Shown: positions 45,501-56,767, numbered from the stretch's first letter. The stretch is DNA of 64,000 bases from Lenzites betulinus (GCA_022264855.1 JABYQU010000009.1:1-64000), one strand, 5' to 3'. Notes: a model not told the origin generated them from the sequence alone. Translations and numbers: made by a program.

Positions 45501-47304
45501 CACGGCTACGCATCCCCGACCCACTCCACTCCGACCTCCGTTGGACACAGGAGCTCCTTGCTCTCTTGCCAAACAAGCTGCCACTAGCGTCACCCAACCC
45601 AACCGACATCGGCTGGTGGGGCGACGCCAGTTCCTCCTTTGGGATCGGCGTGGTTGTGGGCCAGTACTGGGCCATGTGGAGCTATGCACCCGGGGTGTCC
45701 GTCGGACCGCGAAAGCAGTACGACATTGGATGGGCCGAAGCCCTGGCCGTCGAAGTTGGGCTGCTCATGGCGTCACATCATGGCCTTCTAACGCCAGAGC
45801 GACTCAGCTCTCGGAAGGTACTCGTGCGCTCAGACAACAGCGGTGTAGTCCATGTCCTCAACAAGGGACGCTCGCGCTCCTCCAACACGAACGACATCCT
45901 CCGCCGGATCTACTCGACCCTTGCCATCGAAGGCCTGCACCTATCAGCCGTCCATGTCCCAAGCCGCGACAACGTCACGGACGCACTATCACGCGGAGAC
46001 GCACGCGCTTTTCTGGCAGGTTTCCCAGCCGCAGTCACACACAGCAACTTCTCGCTTCCACTCGGCCTCCGCAGCCTCCTGTCATCACAGTGTGGCCAGC
46101 GGTAGGTTTCCTACTCCATCCACCTGAGACCCACGGCGCACCCGCAACCCGCGAGGATCTCAGCGCTCTCGCCATCCTTCCCTCTCACCTACGCCCCCCA
46201 GTGACCGCGGACGAGCGCATATTTGCGTGGCGCGGCGTGAACACACCCCCGTCCAGCACAATATCACATCCACTAATTGCGCTCATGGCAGAAACTGCAT
46301 CACGAGCATCACTTCGAGACGGTACACTAGCGGGGTACGGGTCCGGTCTCCGCAAATTCCACATTTTCTGCGATATTTTCTCTATCCCCGAATCAGAACG
46401 CCTACCCGCATCATTCGAGCTGCTGCATTCGTTCTGCCTCTGGGCTGTAGCAGACCCGTCCACATCTGATGTTGCCCTAGCCGGTGATGTCCCGTTTGAA
46501 CCCGTTTCGGTTCAAGCAGCAGGAAAATACCTGGCTGCAGTCCGCGCCTGGCATCTAGCACAAGGCTGGCCGCCACCATTAACTGAGGAGCTACGGGAGC
46601 GAATAGCCTGGTCACTACGAGGCTTAGCCAACATCCAGCTCCACCGACGCTCACGCCCACCACGTCCACCGGTGACACTGCACATGCTTGCAGCCATCAA
46701 GCCGACCCTCAATCTCGATGACTCATTTGAAGCCTGCATCTGGGCGATAGCAACATCATCCTTTTGGGGACTGATGAGGTTCGGAGAGGCCACTGTCACA
46801 TCACGCAGCGCATTCGATCCCAGCCGACACCTCAAACGATCTAATGCCTTGTTCGGAACGGACCTCGATGGCAAGGAGTATGCCCGGTTGGACCTCCCAT
46901 CTGCGAAGACGGCTAAACCGGGGGAAATTCAACATATCTTCCTCGTCAGACAAGGGTCCCTATGCCCACTCGAAGCCCTCCGGAACCTCGCGCATGTCGT
47001 ACCAGCACTAGCCGATGAGCCGCTCTTCAGCTGGCGCGACCGCAATGGCAACACACGCCCGATGGTGCGCGACACTGCGCTGAAGTTCGTGAACGATCGG
47101 CTCAGCTCCCTAGGCTATGGGACGACGTTCGGGCACTCCTTCCGCATCGGTGGCGCCTCATTCTACCTATCACAAAAAGTCGATCCGGAGATCGTCCGCA
47201 TCATGGGCCGCTGGCGCTCGTTGGCATATCAGGTGTACATTCGAGCTTTTGAACAGGTAGCATCACGCCACACAGCAAACCTCCCGCAAAACTACGGCCT
47301 CTAG
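42525..47304 (+). CDS. YR-retrotransposon polyprotein: gag-like, RT, RNase H, tyrosine recombinase
   Basis: Exons 42525-43194, 43599-44764, 44819-46101 and 46164-47304 join in frame to 1419 residues. Residues 1-223 are Ala/Pro-rich. A CCHC zinc knuckle (CFRCGSNGHFPASC) lies near residue 406. The reverse transcriptase has RLIQDLSYPRN, FDISAAYRITPV (motif A, about 653), LCFGLSSSAGVFGSIADV (motif B) and KWVDDFLV (motif C, about 720). RNase H keeps its acidic residues in GWWGDASSSFGIG, EALAVEVG, VLVRSDNSG and DNVTDALSRG. The tyrosine recombinase has GLMRFGEA (Arg), GHSFRIGG (H-x-x-R, about 1364), MGRWRS and AYQVYIRAF (Tyr, about 1397). The last intron, 46102-46163, removes the stop that would otherwise separate RNase H from the recombinase; without splicing the recombinase lies in another frame. 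The 404-nt first intron is unusually long and carries a poly-T run. Confidence 0.87.
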
Positions 47305-47373
47305 CTGCACACACTTGGTTGGGCAAGCGGCACAGGTCGCACCGCGGAGCGCGCACAGCTGCGAGACGGGGGA

Positions 47374-47497
47374 GCGGCTCGACCTGCCCCGCGTCCGCAC
47401 CCGGCCTTCGGCCGGGCCTTTCCCCAACCTCTCGAGCTGCAGCGAGCCGTCAACGTCGCACGCGCGCGATCCCCAAGCCCCGTAGACGAAGCTGGAA
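47374..47497 (+). repeat. Split direct repeat B1
   Basis: 124 bp, identical by eye to B2 at 47786-47909; contains the hairpin CCCGGCCTTCGGCCGGG. Confidence 0.92.
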
Positions 47498-47662
47498 TCT
47501 GTGAAGGGGCCGGCCGAACCCGAGAGGCCGGCGCCCAGCGTCCAGCTGAGCGGCGGGCGCCTAGATCGCGCTCCCCGAAGTTTTGCTCACCCATCTTCGT
47601 TCGTCCTCGCCCGACGGTTCACCACCGCGTTTCCCCTCGTCAACAACCCACGCATCTCTTTT
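47497..47662 (+). repeat. Split direct repeat A2
   Basis: Second copy of A1; follows B1 immediately. Confidence 0.92.
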
Positions 47663-47785
47663 CCCCACCCACCACGCCCTTCTCGCCTGTTTTTTGTACG
47701 TAGCCAGAATAGCATTGCCAGCTATGAATACAGGCACCTGTAGCTCACAATCAAACCGCGGAACAGGCTCGTGCCGCCCACCCAC

Positions 47786-47909
47786 GCGGCTCGACCTGCC
47801 CCGCGTCCGCACCCGGCCTTCGGCCGGGCCTTTCCCCAACCTCTCGAGCTGCAGCGAGCCGTCAACGTCGCACGCGCGCGATCCCCAAGCCCCGTAGACG
47901 AAGCTGGAA
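47786..47909 (+). repeat. Split direct repeat B2 (right end of element)
   Basis: Second copy of B1; its end marks the right border of the retrotransposon. Confidence 0.92.
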
Positions 47910-48876
47910 GGCAAGTCATTCCCTGATAGGCACTCACACTGACGATCTCCTCTCTGGCTGCCGGTTCTCACTCAGCCTGAGAGGTTTCTGGGGTACTCTT
48001 CTTGCTTGTGTGCATCGTGTCTTGAATACATCTGGGTAACTTCTGCTCCGCGGCTATGATCTGCTTGGAGTTGTTTGTGTCTGAGGTTGTCGCCGGGTAT
48101 CAGTATTTGGTTGAGTGTGATGCCCGAGATAGCCCCCTGGCAGCGTGCCAGCTTCGGCCCAGTATACCCAGAAGGCGATCAGATATCCAGTCGTCCAGTG
48201 ATAGCACATCCAGAAATCCGTGATGGCAAGTAATCTCGTCCAGTAGCATCTAGGCCATGTATACAGTTACCTCAGGCCACTCCCAGCTGTCCAGCGCGAG
48301 CCAGGTACTCAGCAGCACTTCCAGACAGTTCAGCATCTATAGGAGCCTCAACACAACGGACACCCCTAGGCGGGCAGGATCTCCAGCAGGTGATCCCACT
48401 GCAGCAGCGACAGGCAGAAGCTGTAGACGTGCAGCAGATCCAGAAATATATCGAATACTCCAGGCCTACAGCGTGCATAAAGTCTATAGAAAGATTAGGT
48501 GACGAGGGTAGTAGTAGTAGACGGTAGACACGGTGCCAGTAATCCAGCAGGCAGTCGTAGAGGAGAGTAATAGGGAGTAACCATGCAGCAGTAATCTAGA
48601 AACGGCGGTCCATAGCAGTAGCGTCAGTCGAAATGGAAATAGTAGGGCATATGGAAGAAAGAGCAGCATATGGCGAATGGTACGGGTGCAGGGATCAAAG
48701 CGGGGTAGAACGCAGGCATATCAGCACAAGCGCAGAGGTGGCGCAGGAGCACAGAGCGTGCATACAGCACTGGACCAGGCGACGACCCCTGTGAATCACG
48801 TCAGTATACCGTCTGTGCAAGAAACAAATATGTCACCTACCGTCGAGAGCATGCCGATGCGCTGAAGGTAGCCCAC
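47910..48876. other. Intergenic between retrotransposon and orphan gene
   Basis: Nearly 1 kb with CAGCAG, CCAG and GTAGTAG-type short repeats and no ORF that looks coding. It includes the 3' flank of the minus-strand gene that ends at 48877. Confidence 0.45.
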
Positions 48877-49072
48877 CTAGTACTCGGAGTCTCTGAGCAC
48901 AAATTCCTCCCCGCTATTGCCCTCCGAGTCGATCGCCTCGACGTCGTATTCCGAGCCCTCCTCCTCCTCCTCCTCCTCCTCCTCCTCCTCGACCTCCTCC
49001 TCCTCGGCCTCCCCCTCCTCCTCCTCGTCTGCTGCCGCCTCGTCCTCGGCCTCCGCATAGCTCACGCCATTA

Positions 49073-49109
<37 letters not shown>

Positions 49110-52100
49110 TCTCATTGTCGTCCTCGCCATCGTGCGCGGTCCCATTCTCGCCGTTGCCCTCGTATGCTTCCTCTTCGGCGTCGTCCATGATTTCGATGTC
49201 AGAATCGACATCCAACTTGCTTGCGAAGGAACCTGTGGGCGCGTCGGAGCTGTCAATGTCCATGGCGTTGTCTTCGCCATCGGTGTTGCCAGGCTCATCG
49301 TGGCCATCGCGGTCTTCGTCACCCCATCCAAGCTGTGGGGAAGATTGCCAGTCGTCGGTATCTGCGCCCTCTTCGATCAGGTTTCTTCGGCCCCCTTGCT
49401 GCTGCTGCGGCTGCTCGATCGCCTCAACCGCCTCGGTTTGGCTATTGGACGCCGCCGAAAGGAGGGCGGACATCTGCTTCCGGGTCAATGCCATTGCAGT
49501 GTCTTTGTACTCCCTGGTCTTGTTGACGAAGGTGGTGGCCCGGAAATCTGTACTCGCCGTGCTCATCTTCCCTGTGGAGGGGTTGAGCTTCTTCGGGCAG
49601 TATGTCCTCCCATCTTCGTTGATCTTGATACGACCCTTCTGCCAGAGGGAGATGGCGCGTTCAACCTGAATACTCAGAATGGGTCAGACCGCCCCGCTAG
49701 CATTAGACGAACGACACTCACTGCGGAGGCCGCCAAAGCAATCGCACCGACAGGACGGTCGGGGATAGCGGTGCGGAGGGGCTCTTTAGAGTTGAAGAGG
49801 TCGGGGACATCGAGGGCTTGCGACGTCTGGTCGAGATGTGTTCCAAGGATGGGGAGAATGAATGGGCTGTGGAACAGGCCCTGAAGACGCGTAAGTGTTA
49901 GCGGTACACGTCAAGACATCACGGATGTGCACATCTCGACTCACCTCCTTCGGCTTGTCATGGCCCAACGGGTCCCGGTAAACAAATTGAAAGTCCTTGT
50001 ACACCTTCGCACAGAATCGAGCGCGCGCGGCCTCTGCCGAAGTGCGTATGTCTTCTTGCTTCTGCATGGCCTCTAATTGGCCCTCCGTACCGTCCGTGAT
50101 GTACTCGGAGTATCGAGTGGCCTCCGAGGCGTTGAAGATAGCCTCCATGATGGACACCGCGCCGGCTGCCATGCCACTGCGCCAGTCATAGATCCGTTGG
50201 GTGGCCTATCGAGTCCAATTCAGTCCGGATATGCATGAGGTAACTCGGACTGAGGGCGGCGTATCGGAGCTTACCACTTTATGGACGTTGTCGTTCATGA
50301 CGACAGTGTGCGGCAGGCGTTCGCCATAGACCCTGTTCCATATCTTCTGAACAATATCGACGCTGGAGACCGGGTCCCACGTCCAGGGATCCTGTCGACA
50401 GCCTTGGTATTTGAGGAGTGTAGGAACAAAGCGTGTGCTCCAGAGGTCATCCTCTTGAGCACCGGCAGGTAGGTGGTTGGTAGTCCACTTCTTGCCAGAC
50501 CCAGCTTTCTTGGAGCTGTCCGCGCTCGAGCTTGAATTAACGCTGCTCGCCTTTGACAGAGGGGGCCCGCTAGGCTGAGCACTCTCGATGAGTTCTACAT
50601 CGGAGTAGTCGGTCTTGTTGGCCTAGAAGTAGATCATATGAGCACGTATTGAGCAGCTGGCAAACACGATACTCACTGAGCTTGTCTGCTGCGGCTTCTT
50701 GACGCCCTTGCCCTTGCCACCGCCGCTGCTACCGCTCGTCGCCTTTCCCTATATATCACAGGAGTATATGCATAAGTGAGTTGCAATGCAGGCAACGACG
50801 AATTTGCGGAGCAACAGTACCTTCTTTGCGGGTGCGCGCTTGTCATCCTGCGGTTTGGCCTTGATGCGGACGGGGTTGGGAGTCGTCACATCGACGTCTG
50901 CGATTGCGACCAAATTCTGTGCCATGCATTAGATGTCATATGTAATCCTGATCGAGGGCCACGACGTACCTTGTTTGTGAGTCTCGCGACCACTCCCTTC
51001 ACTGGACTTGACAGAGCCGCGTCCCTCTCCGCGCTTTCGTCATCAGTTTCGATCCCACCCTCTCTTACTAACCCTCCCGCACCATCCGAGTCCGACGCCC
51101 GTGCTTCGCAGCCTTCGTCGTCCCCGCGGTCGCCCTCACCTTCGTCATCGTCGCTCTCTCCGACCTTCTGCTTCGACATCCGCTTGGGCACTGCTGCTTT
51201 CGTCTTCACCGCTGCCAGCTTCGTCGCTGCACCATCCTGCTTTGTCCCCTGCGTGGATGAAGCTTTCGACACCGTCAAGGCGGCCGCGCCTTTCGTGCCC
51301 TTCGTCTTCACAGCCGGGACCTTCGCAACCTTGGTCTTCGATGCACCGGCCCTCAACTCGCCAGCCGCTGCGTCCATTTTCGTGGCTGGGTCTTTGGCGG
51401 TCGAAGCCTTCGTGGCGGCGGGTTTCGCGGTTAAGGCCTTTGCCGCTGGGGCTTTGGCGGCCGGAGCTGTTGCAGCTGCGTTCTCCACAGTTGCGTTCTC
51501 TGCAGCTATGACCTTCGCCTTCGCGACCTTCGTCTTCGTGGCTGTGACCCTCGCGGTCGTTGCCTTCGCGGCCGTAGACTCGGCTGCCGCAGCCTTCGGT
51601 GCAGCTTTCTTTGCAGCTCCATCCTTCCGGAGCGCGACCTGTGAGGCTGCGGGCTGCGACGACCTCACCGCTGTCTCCGGAGCAACGTCCTTTGCCTTGG
51701 AGCGCTTGAGCATCAGCGTCATTGCTAGTCAGGCCTGTCGTCAAAGAGGAGTTACGCACGGGGGCTTCGGCGGCTGCGGCGGACTCTGATTCCTCTCGCT
51801 CTGCCTCGGCGGCGGCGGCAGCAGCCGCGGCGGCCTCTTGCGCCTTCTTGTATGCTGGGCGTGGCTTGGGGCGTGGCTTGGGCTGTGACTCGAGGGCGGA
51901 CTCTGGGACTTCAGATGGCACAGCAGGGGCTGAGAAGCGAATACCAGTGAGTGTCGGAGTACAAGGAATGTATTTTGATGCCGCACTGACCTGCCTTGGA
52001 TCGGGACCCGACAAATGGCGTTGGAGGTACGGCCTTCGTGCGAAGGGCGATGGATCCGCTGATACTGAAATGAGCGTACGGTTTCTGGATAAGTCTGCAC

Positions 52101-52889
52101 GTACGATGGACCAGTGCTGCGCTCGTCGACATCCATGGCGTCCGACCCTCTGGATGTTCAGATGCCGGTATCAATGATTTGAAACTTCAGAATAAGAGGC
52201 GAGTGAGAAACATACAAGTCAATAGACGCTCCGCTCGGGCCGTGGCTGCGCAACCCGCGGTCACGAGCGCCTTTTGACTTTGCGTTGTGCGTCTCAGTCA
52301 CGGTAACCGCCGGCCCTATGAAGGTTCGTGCAGCTTCAATCTCCTCGCGAAGGCCCGGCCGTGCAGCCTTCGTATTTTTCTTTGCCTTCTTTTTCTTGGG
52401 CACGGGCGTGTCTTCCAATTCGGTCAGCTCTTCGTCGTTTAACCCGAAGGCATCCAAGTCCGAAGCCGCTAAGTTCGCCCCGGCGCGGCGCGCGGTGGCC
52501 GCTGACTTGACGGCCCCAGATTCGTCAGAATCCTCCTGCAGCCTACGCTTCTTGGGAGCAACACGGATGTCATCAGCTTCGGCATCGACCACAGCAACCT
52601 CACTCTCAGACGTCGCCTTTGATCCACGCGTCCGCGATGTGGGTGCCGACTTGTTCTTGTAAGTCCTGGTGACACGCGTAGCTTTCTCCTTCTCGTCCTT
52701 CTTGCGCATCTGATCCTCTATGTTTGCAGCCTTCCGAACCGCTTCTGAGCATCGCTTCTCCTCGGCTGCTTTCAAGTCCGCTTTCTTCTGCTTGCTTGCG
52801 GCGACCTCTTCCGAAGTCCGTCGAGTTCCAGGATGATCTACCACGCCGGGATGCGTGGTCGCGTTCTTCTTTCTGGTATCGTACGGCAT
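48877..52889 (-). CDS. Large Lys/Ala- and Glu-rich orphan protein of an expanded basidiomycete type
   Basis: Read on - from ATG 52889 (MPYDTRKKNATTHPGVVDHP) to the stop at 48877, over many exons. Recognisable parts in order: a basic, coiled-coil N-terminus (EEVAASKQKKADLKAAEEK); a Lys/Arg-rich middle; an Ala/Lys-rich block at 50960-51720 (KAPAAKALTAKPAATKASTA) resembling linker-histone tails; a structured region (IVQKIWNRVYGERLPHTVV, RIYDWRSGMAAGAVSIMEAI, then DKPKE|GLFHSPFILPILGTHLDQ, VGAIALAASAVERAISLW); and a 230-residue C-terminus ending in a long Glu/Asp tract encoded by TCC/TCCTCG microsatellites. Proteins starting with this THPG pattern are multi-copy in Agaricomycetes in my recollection. 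The structured part recalls families annotated only as domains of unknown function. Nuclear location is likely from composition. Inner exon borders were not all fixed. Confidence 0.6.
48954..49116 (-). repeat. TCC and TCCTCG microsatellites inside the coding region
   Basis: A (TCC)n run at 48962-49030 and a (CGTCCT)n run at 49077-49112 encode Glu and Glu-Asp repeats on the minus strand. Slippage would change the length of the acidic tail without shifting the frame. Confidence 0.85.
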
Positions 52890-53212
52890 ATTGATCCTTG
52901 TATGCTGAGGGAAGATGGATGTCTCGAGGAAGCTGCGGGAAGTCAGCGATAGCACAGAACCAACGTGGCAGAGCGGTGGGAAGCCTGAGCGACGGGGGTG
53001 AGAGATGAAATGAACTTTGACGCGCATTGCGTCGCTTGAGCCCGGCTCCCCTCCTGGAGACAAAGGCATGCAAACTGATTACGTGGGCAATACAAACGAT
53101 GCAGCCTTGCGCTTTTGACTTACAAGCTTTTTGTTGGAAGACTTTGATCCATTCTCCCCAGTACACCTCCACCGAGAGCACATCGCCCCCTCGCCCCCCA
53201 AACTTCATTCCC
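52890..53212. promoter_or_regulatory. Shared divergent promoter region
   Basis: Head-to-head starts at 52889 (-) and 53213 (+) leave 323 bp between two genes. No TATA box is obvious; the right half is C-rich. This is inferred only from gene orientation. Confidence 0.4.
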
Positions 53213-53802
53213 ATGTACTCAGAAGAACCTGCAGCAGCCACCTTGTCGGTAGGCGTCCCGTTGGGATTGCACACTTTTACAGCCGCTTACCGCCGTCTTT
53301 CACCCGCTGAAATCTTCAGAAGAGTCCCTCGCCCACCCGGGATGAGCAGCGTGCAGCGTTGTACCCCCTCCAAAATTATCAGCGGCTTCCACCGGCCTCA
53401 AGAGTGGCTGAAATTCTTCGCATTAACGACGTTGTACTGCTCCTCCTTGACGCGATTCCCAAGCCGTGCTTCTCCTCGACCGTCGCCGAAGAATCGCGCG
53501 AAAATAAGGACGCCCGCCGCGACTTGTTTAATCTTGCAACCACCTGCACAGACCTCTTCTACCCATGCATAGAAGCCACATGGTCTGGAATATTCGACTT
53601 GAAGGTCTTGCTCGCAATGCTACTTCACGCCGGCAGAGGGAGCACAGGAGACGTGCAAGGTGTCACACAAGCTGTGGTAGTTCTGATGTATCAGGTACCG
53701 GTAAATGGCCTGCGGCCTATTGCATTATGTACCGTAGGGACTCTGATGCATCAGGACCTCCCGGGAAAGTGCCCGGAAAGCCTCCGGGACCTGCCTAATT
53801 AG
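53213..53802 (+). pseudogene. F-box-like gene truncated by the fold-back element
   Basis: Exon 1, 53213-53248, splices (TCG|GTAGGC...TTCAG) to exon 2 from 53320. The frame reads ALYPLQNYQRLPPASRVAEI, LRINDVVLLLLDAIPK, RRDLFNLATTCTDLFYPCIE and ATWSGIFDLKVLLAML, a pattern typical of the N-terminus of long basidiomycete F-box/leucine-rich proteins, where helices of the F-box end in a YPxIExxW motif. The frame then runs through unrelated sequence and enters the inverted arm of the element at 53751, stopping at 53802. The remaining several hundred residues expected of such proteins are absent to the right of the element. Confidence 0.6.
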
Positions 53803-54346
53803 GCAGGTGCCCCGGGGGAGCGCTGTTATCTATTGTTTTTACTGATCTACTGCTTATCTCTTGTAGATTACATTCTTATCTTATCAGCCTTATCTTATCA
53901 GCCCGGCGCTTTCCCGTGTCCCACAGGCCTCAGGAAGCGGGCGCTTTGGCTCTCGGCTCACAACACCCCGATTAGGCAACTGCCTCCTCCTCCCTCCATA
54001 TCACCCTCCTCCCTCCGGCTCTCCTGGGCTCAATTCCTGTCAGATCACCCTCGCGCTAGCACCGTTCGATTTGCATTTTTAGGGACTCCAATAGCGCGCA
54101 GAAACGCCCGGAATAAAGTAAGTACTGATTGCGCTACACTAGGTACAAATTGGGGCCATAAGCCGACACAAAACACGCGATATCCCGCGCGTTTCGTGTC
54201 TCCTCCTCGCGCGTAAGGGCTCCCCGGAAAGCCACAGAACGTGGCTTTCCGGCGAGCCCTTCACGACGCGAAACGGACCGGGGACGGTGGAGATACCGTC
54301 CACCCTTCTGGGGTAGGAGGGTAGCTCCACTTCCCTGGTCCATATA
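53751..54346 (+). repeat. Left inverted arm of the fold-back element
   Basis: Inverted partner of 55474-56055; outer half nearly identical. Confidence 0.85.
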
Positions 54347-55473
54347 ATCTCCAACTCACCCCCCAGTGCTTCAGAACTCTTGTATAATACCTCATATACA
54401 TTTTTGACAGTGTACAGTACATTTACATAGCACAGGACGCGCTTTAACAGGCTCAAAACCCGTCGCTCTGGGGCTCATATAAAACATGACCATTTTGCTA
54501 ATACTCCAACAACGCGGACATGCTGCGCGACGATACATATATCGCCGGAAAGCTGCATGCAGCCGCTTTCCGACGGTATATGTATAGTCGCGAGGCAATC
54601 GCTCCTCGCATCGCTACTATTATTTATATGCATTTTCACTGCTCCTTCCACACACTTTTGGATATTTCAATAGCTTCTCCTACAGTTGGAATATGCATGC
54701 TATGTACATCTGATAGTACTGAGATACATCTATTGAATGCACAAATAATCACAGGAAACGACCCGAAACTCCTGTAGGTATACACTATTGTATCTACACA
54801 GTGTTGTACTGTTAGTACTGTACTACACAGCTGCAAAACCCGTGTTGCAGCGTCTTAAGACGCTTTGTGGCTGTGCTTTCCGACACAGATTAGCAGATAT
54901 TGTGTGCAATACACGCCACAATCACTTGAAACTTCGCGCACATGTACACCATGGTTGTCGCTATTCAGATCTGAAATTACATTCATAATCGGACAGGTTC
55001 TCGGCGTTCTGCAGGAATTGCTTCATTTCATACTGATAGGGTGTTGGTGTGGCTACAATGTTACAGATGCACATTTTAAATACATCAGGTAATGCTCTGG
55101 GATGCTGTGCATCCATATGTGAAGTCCACTTGCATATCGAAGCTGTTTTACAGAATATATGCTGGAATTACTGCTCAAAGGGGGGAGGAGGAAGGGTAGT
55201 TGACAGAAACACGTACAGCGGTCGTGTCGCGGCGCAAAGTATACCGTCGGAACGCTGCGTTTAACAGCTTTCCAGCGATATACTTTGCGTCTCGTAGCGT
55301 GCCCGACTGGCGGCGCTATGGGGGAGACAGTCACCCTGTGTCTGAGCCACAGAGCAGTTGCTGACAAGCAGCTTTCAGCGTGTTTTGCGCCCTATTAACG
55401 ACTGATAAATGGCCCTATATGTATAAGTAGTATTATATAAAGGTCTTGAAGTATACAGACATGTTTGGGGGGA

Positions 55474-56055
55474 TGTATGGACTGGGGAGGTGGAGCTACC
55501 CTCCTACCCCAGAAGGGTGGACGGTATCTCCACCGCCCCCGGTCCGTTTCGCGTCGTGAAGGGCTCGCCGGAAAGCCACGTTCTGTGGCTTTCCGGGGAA
55601 CTCTTACGCGCGAGGAGGCGACGCGAAACGCGCGAGATATCGCGCATTTTGCGTCGTCTCACTAGCCCATTTTGTATCTAATGTAAAACAGTCATTACTT
55701 ACCGGATTCTGGACGCGTTTGCGCGCGATTGTAGTCCTAATAAATGCGAGTCGAACGGTGCTAGCGCGAGGGTGATCTGACAGGAATTGAGCCCAGGAGA
55801 GCCGGAGGGAGGAGGGTGATATGGAGGGAGGAGGAGGCAGTTGCCTAATCGGGGTGTTGTGAGCCGAGAGCCAAAGCGCCCGCTTCCTGAGGCCTGTGGG
55901 ACACGGGAAAGCGCCGGGCTGATAAGATAAGAATGTAATCTACAAGAGATAAGCAGTAGATCAGTAAAAACAATAGATAACAGCGCTCCCCCGGGGCACC
56001 TGCCTAATTAGGCAGGTCCCGGAGGCTTTCCGGGCACTTTCCCGGGAGGTCCTGA
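55474..56055 (-). repeat. Right inverted arm of the fold-back element
   Basis: Inverted partner of 53751-54346. Confidence 0.85.
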
Positions 56056-56767
56056 CACAGGGGGCAATGACCAATTTTTCCGCGAAAAACATGGCAAAAA
56101 CATGGTAGAATTTGAAAAAATATTACTGTCATTTTTGTGACAACGAACATTGAGTCAACATCAGAGTGATATTCGTAAAGGCTTCTGGCATGTTCGTGCT
56201 GTGTTCTGTGAGGGAACATGTCCATAATGTTCAATATATTTTCTGAATGTCATTTTGACATGTTTATGATCGAAAAATGGCAAGAACAGAGTGAATGTGA
56301 ATGGCATGTTTCGCCGGAAACCACGCAGAGAACACCTGAACGAGAACATTCCCCATTTGTCCATCATGTTCTTTCCATTTTTGGTGACATATCATGGCAG
56401 AAATATAATACATGTCGGCGCCGTGTTCTTCGACCATGTTCTTGTCGAAAACATACCGAGAACATATGTTACATTGTCAGGATTTTATTGACACAAAAAT
56501 GTCAAGAATCCCGCCGAGAACATTTACGCTATGTCTCTGATGTTTCTGGCATGTTCTATGATCGAAAATGGCACAAAATGTTTATCATTTATCGCCGTGT
56601 TTTCGTCAGAAACATGGGACACTCGATTCGTGCTGAGATTCGCATCGCGAGTCTCGCTACAAGTCGCGCACCGACTCGCCACTCGAGTTCGAAGACGATT
56701 TGAGACACTAGTACTGACAACGTTCTCTTATGTCTATAACACCTCTTTAATTGGCTGCTACGTTCAC
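56056..56767. repeat. AT-rich tract with many CATGTTC/GAACATG motifs
   Basis: Across 56080-56620 the words CATGTTC, TGTTCT, GAACATG, AACATG and ATCGAAAAATGGC recur in both orientations at irregular 20-60 bp steps. Base composition is far more AT-rich than the rest of the window. No ORF here looks coding. It lies at the 3' side of the CACTA-type transposase gene and could be its subterminal repeat region. Confidence 0.55.

Larger units (their letters stand above)
42326..47909 (+). mobile_element. Intact tyrosine-recombinase retrotransposon (Ngaro/DIRS-type) with split direct repeats
   Basis: The element shows the order A1 - coding region - B1 - A2 - B2. A1 (42326-42491) and A2 (47497-47662) are 166 bp and identical by eye. 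B1 (47374-47497) and B2 (47786-47909) are 124 bp and identical by eye; B1 and A2 abut at 47497. Such split direct repeats are the hallmark of Ngaro/PAT-type elements, which integrate through a circular intermediate using a tyrosine recombinase and make no target-site duplication. The single spliced coding region contains gag-like, reverse transcriptase, RNase H and tyrosine recombinase parts without a disabling mutation that I can see. Total length about 5.6 kb. Confidence 0.9.
53751..56055. mobile_element. Non-autonomous fold-back element with about 0.6 kb inverted arms
   Basis: The left arm 53751-54346 and the right arm 55474-56055 are inverted copies. The outer 320 bp are nearly identical apart from a 14-bp CTTATCTTATCAG-type duplication in the left arm; the inner parts are diverged but alignable up to a GGTGGAGCTACCC block. 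Ends read TCAGGACCTCCCGGGAAAGT. The 1.1 kb between the arms has no ORF with known motifs. Each arm also contains its own small hairpin (GGAAAGCCAC...GTGGCTTTCC), and a CCTGCCTAATTAGGCAGG palindrome lies near each tip. No transposase is encoded. The target duplication is unclear. Confidence 0.82.

Noticed and set aside
51145..52014. Minus-strand ORF rich in EGEG/CGE repeats
   Set aside because: It is an alternative frame of the Ala/Lys-rich orphan gene; the low-complexity codons keep several frames open.
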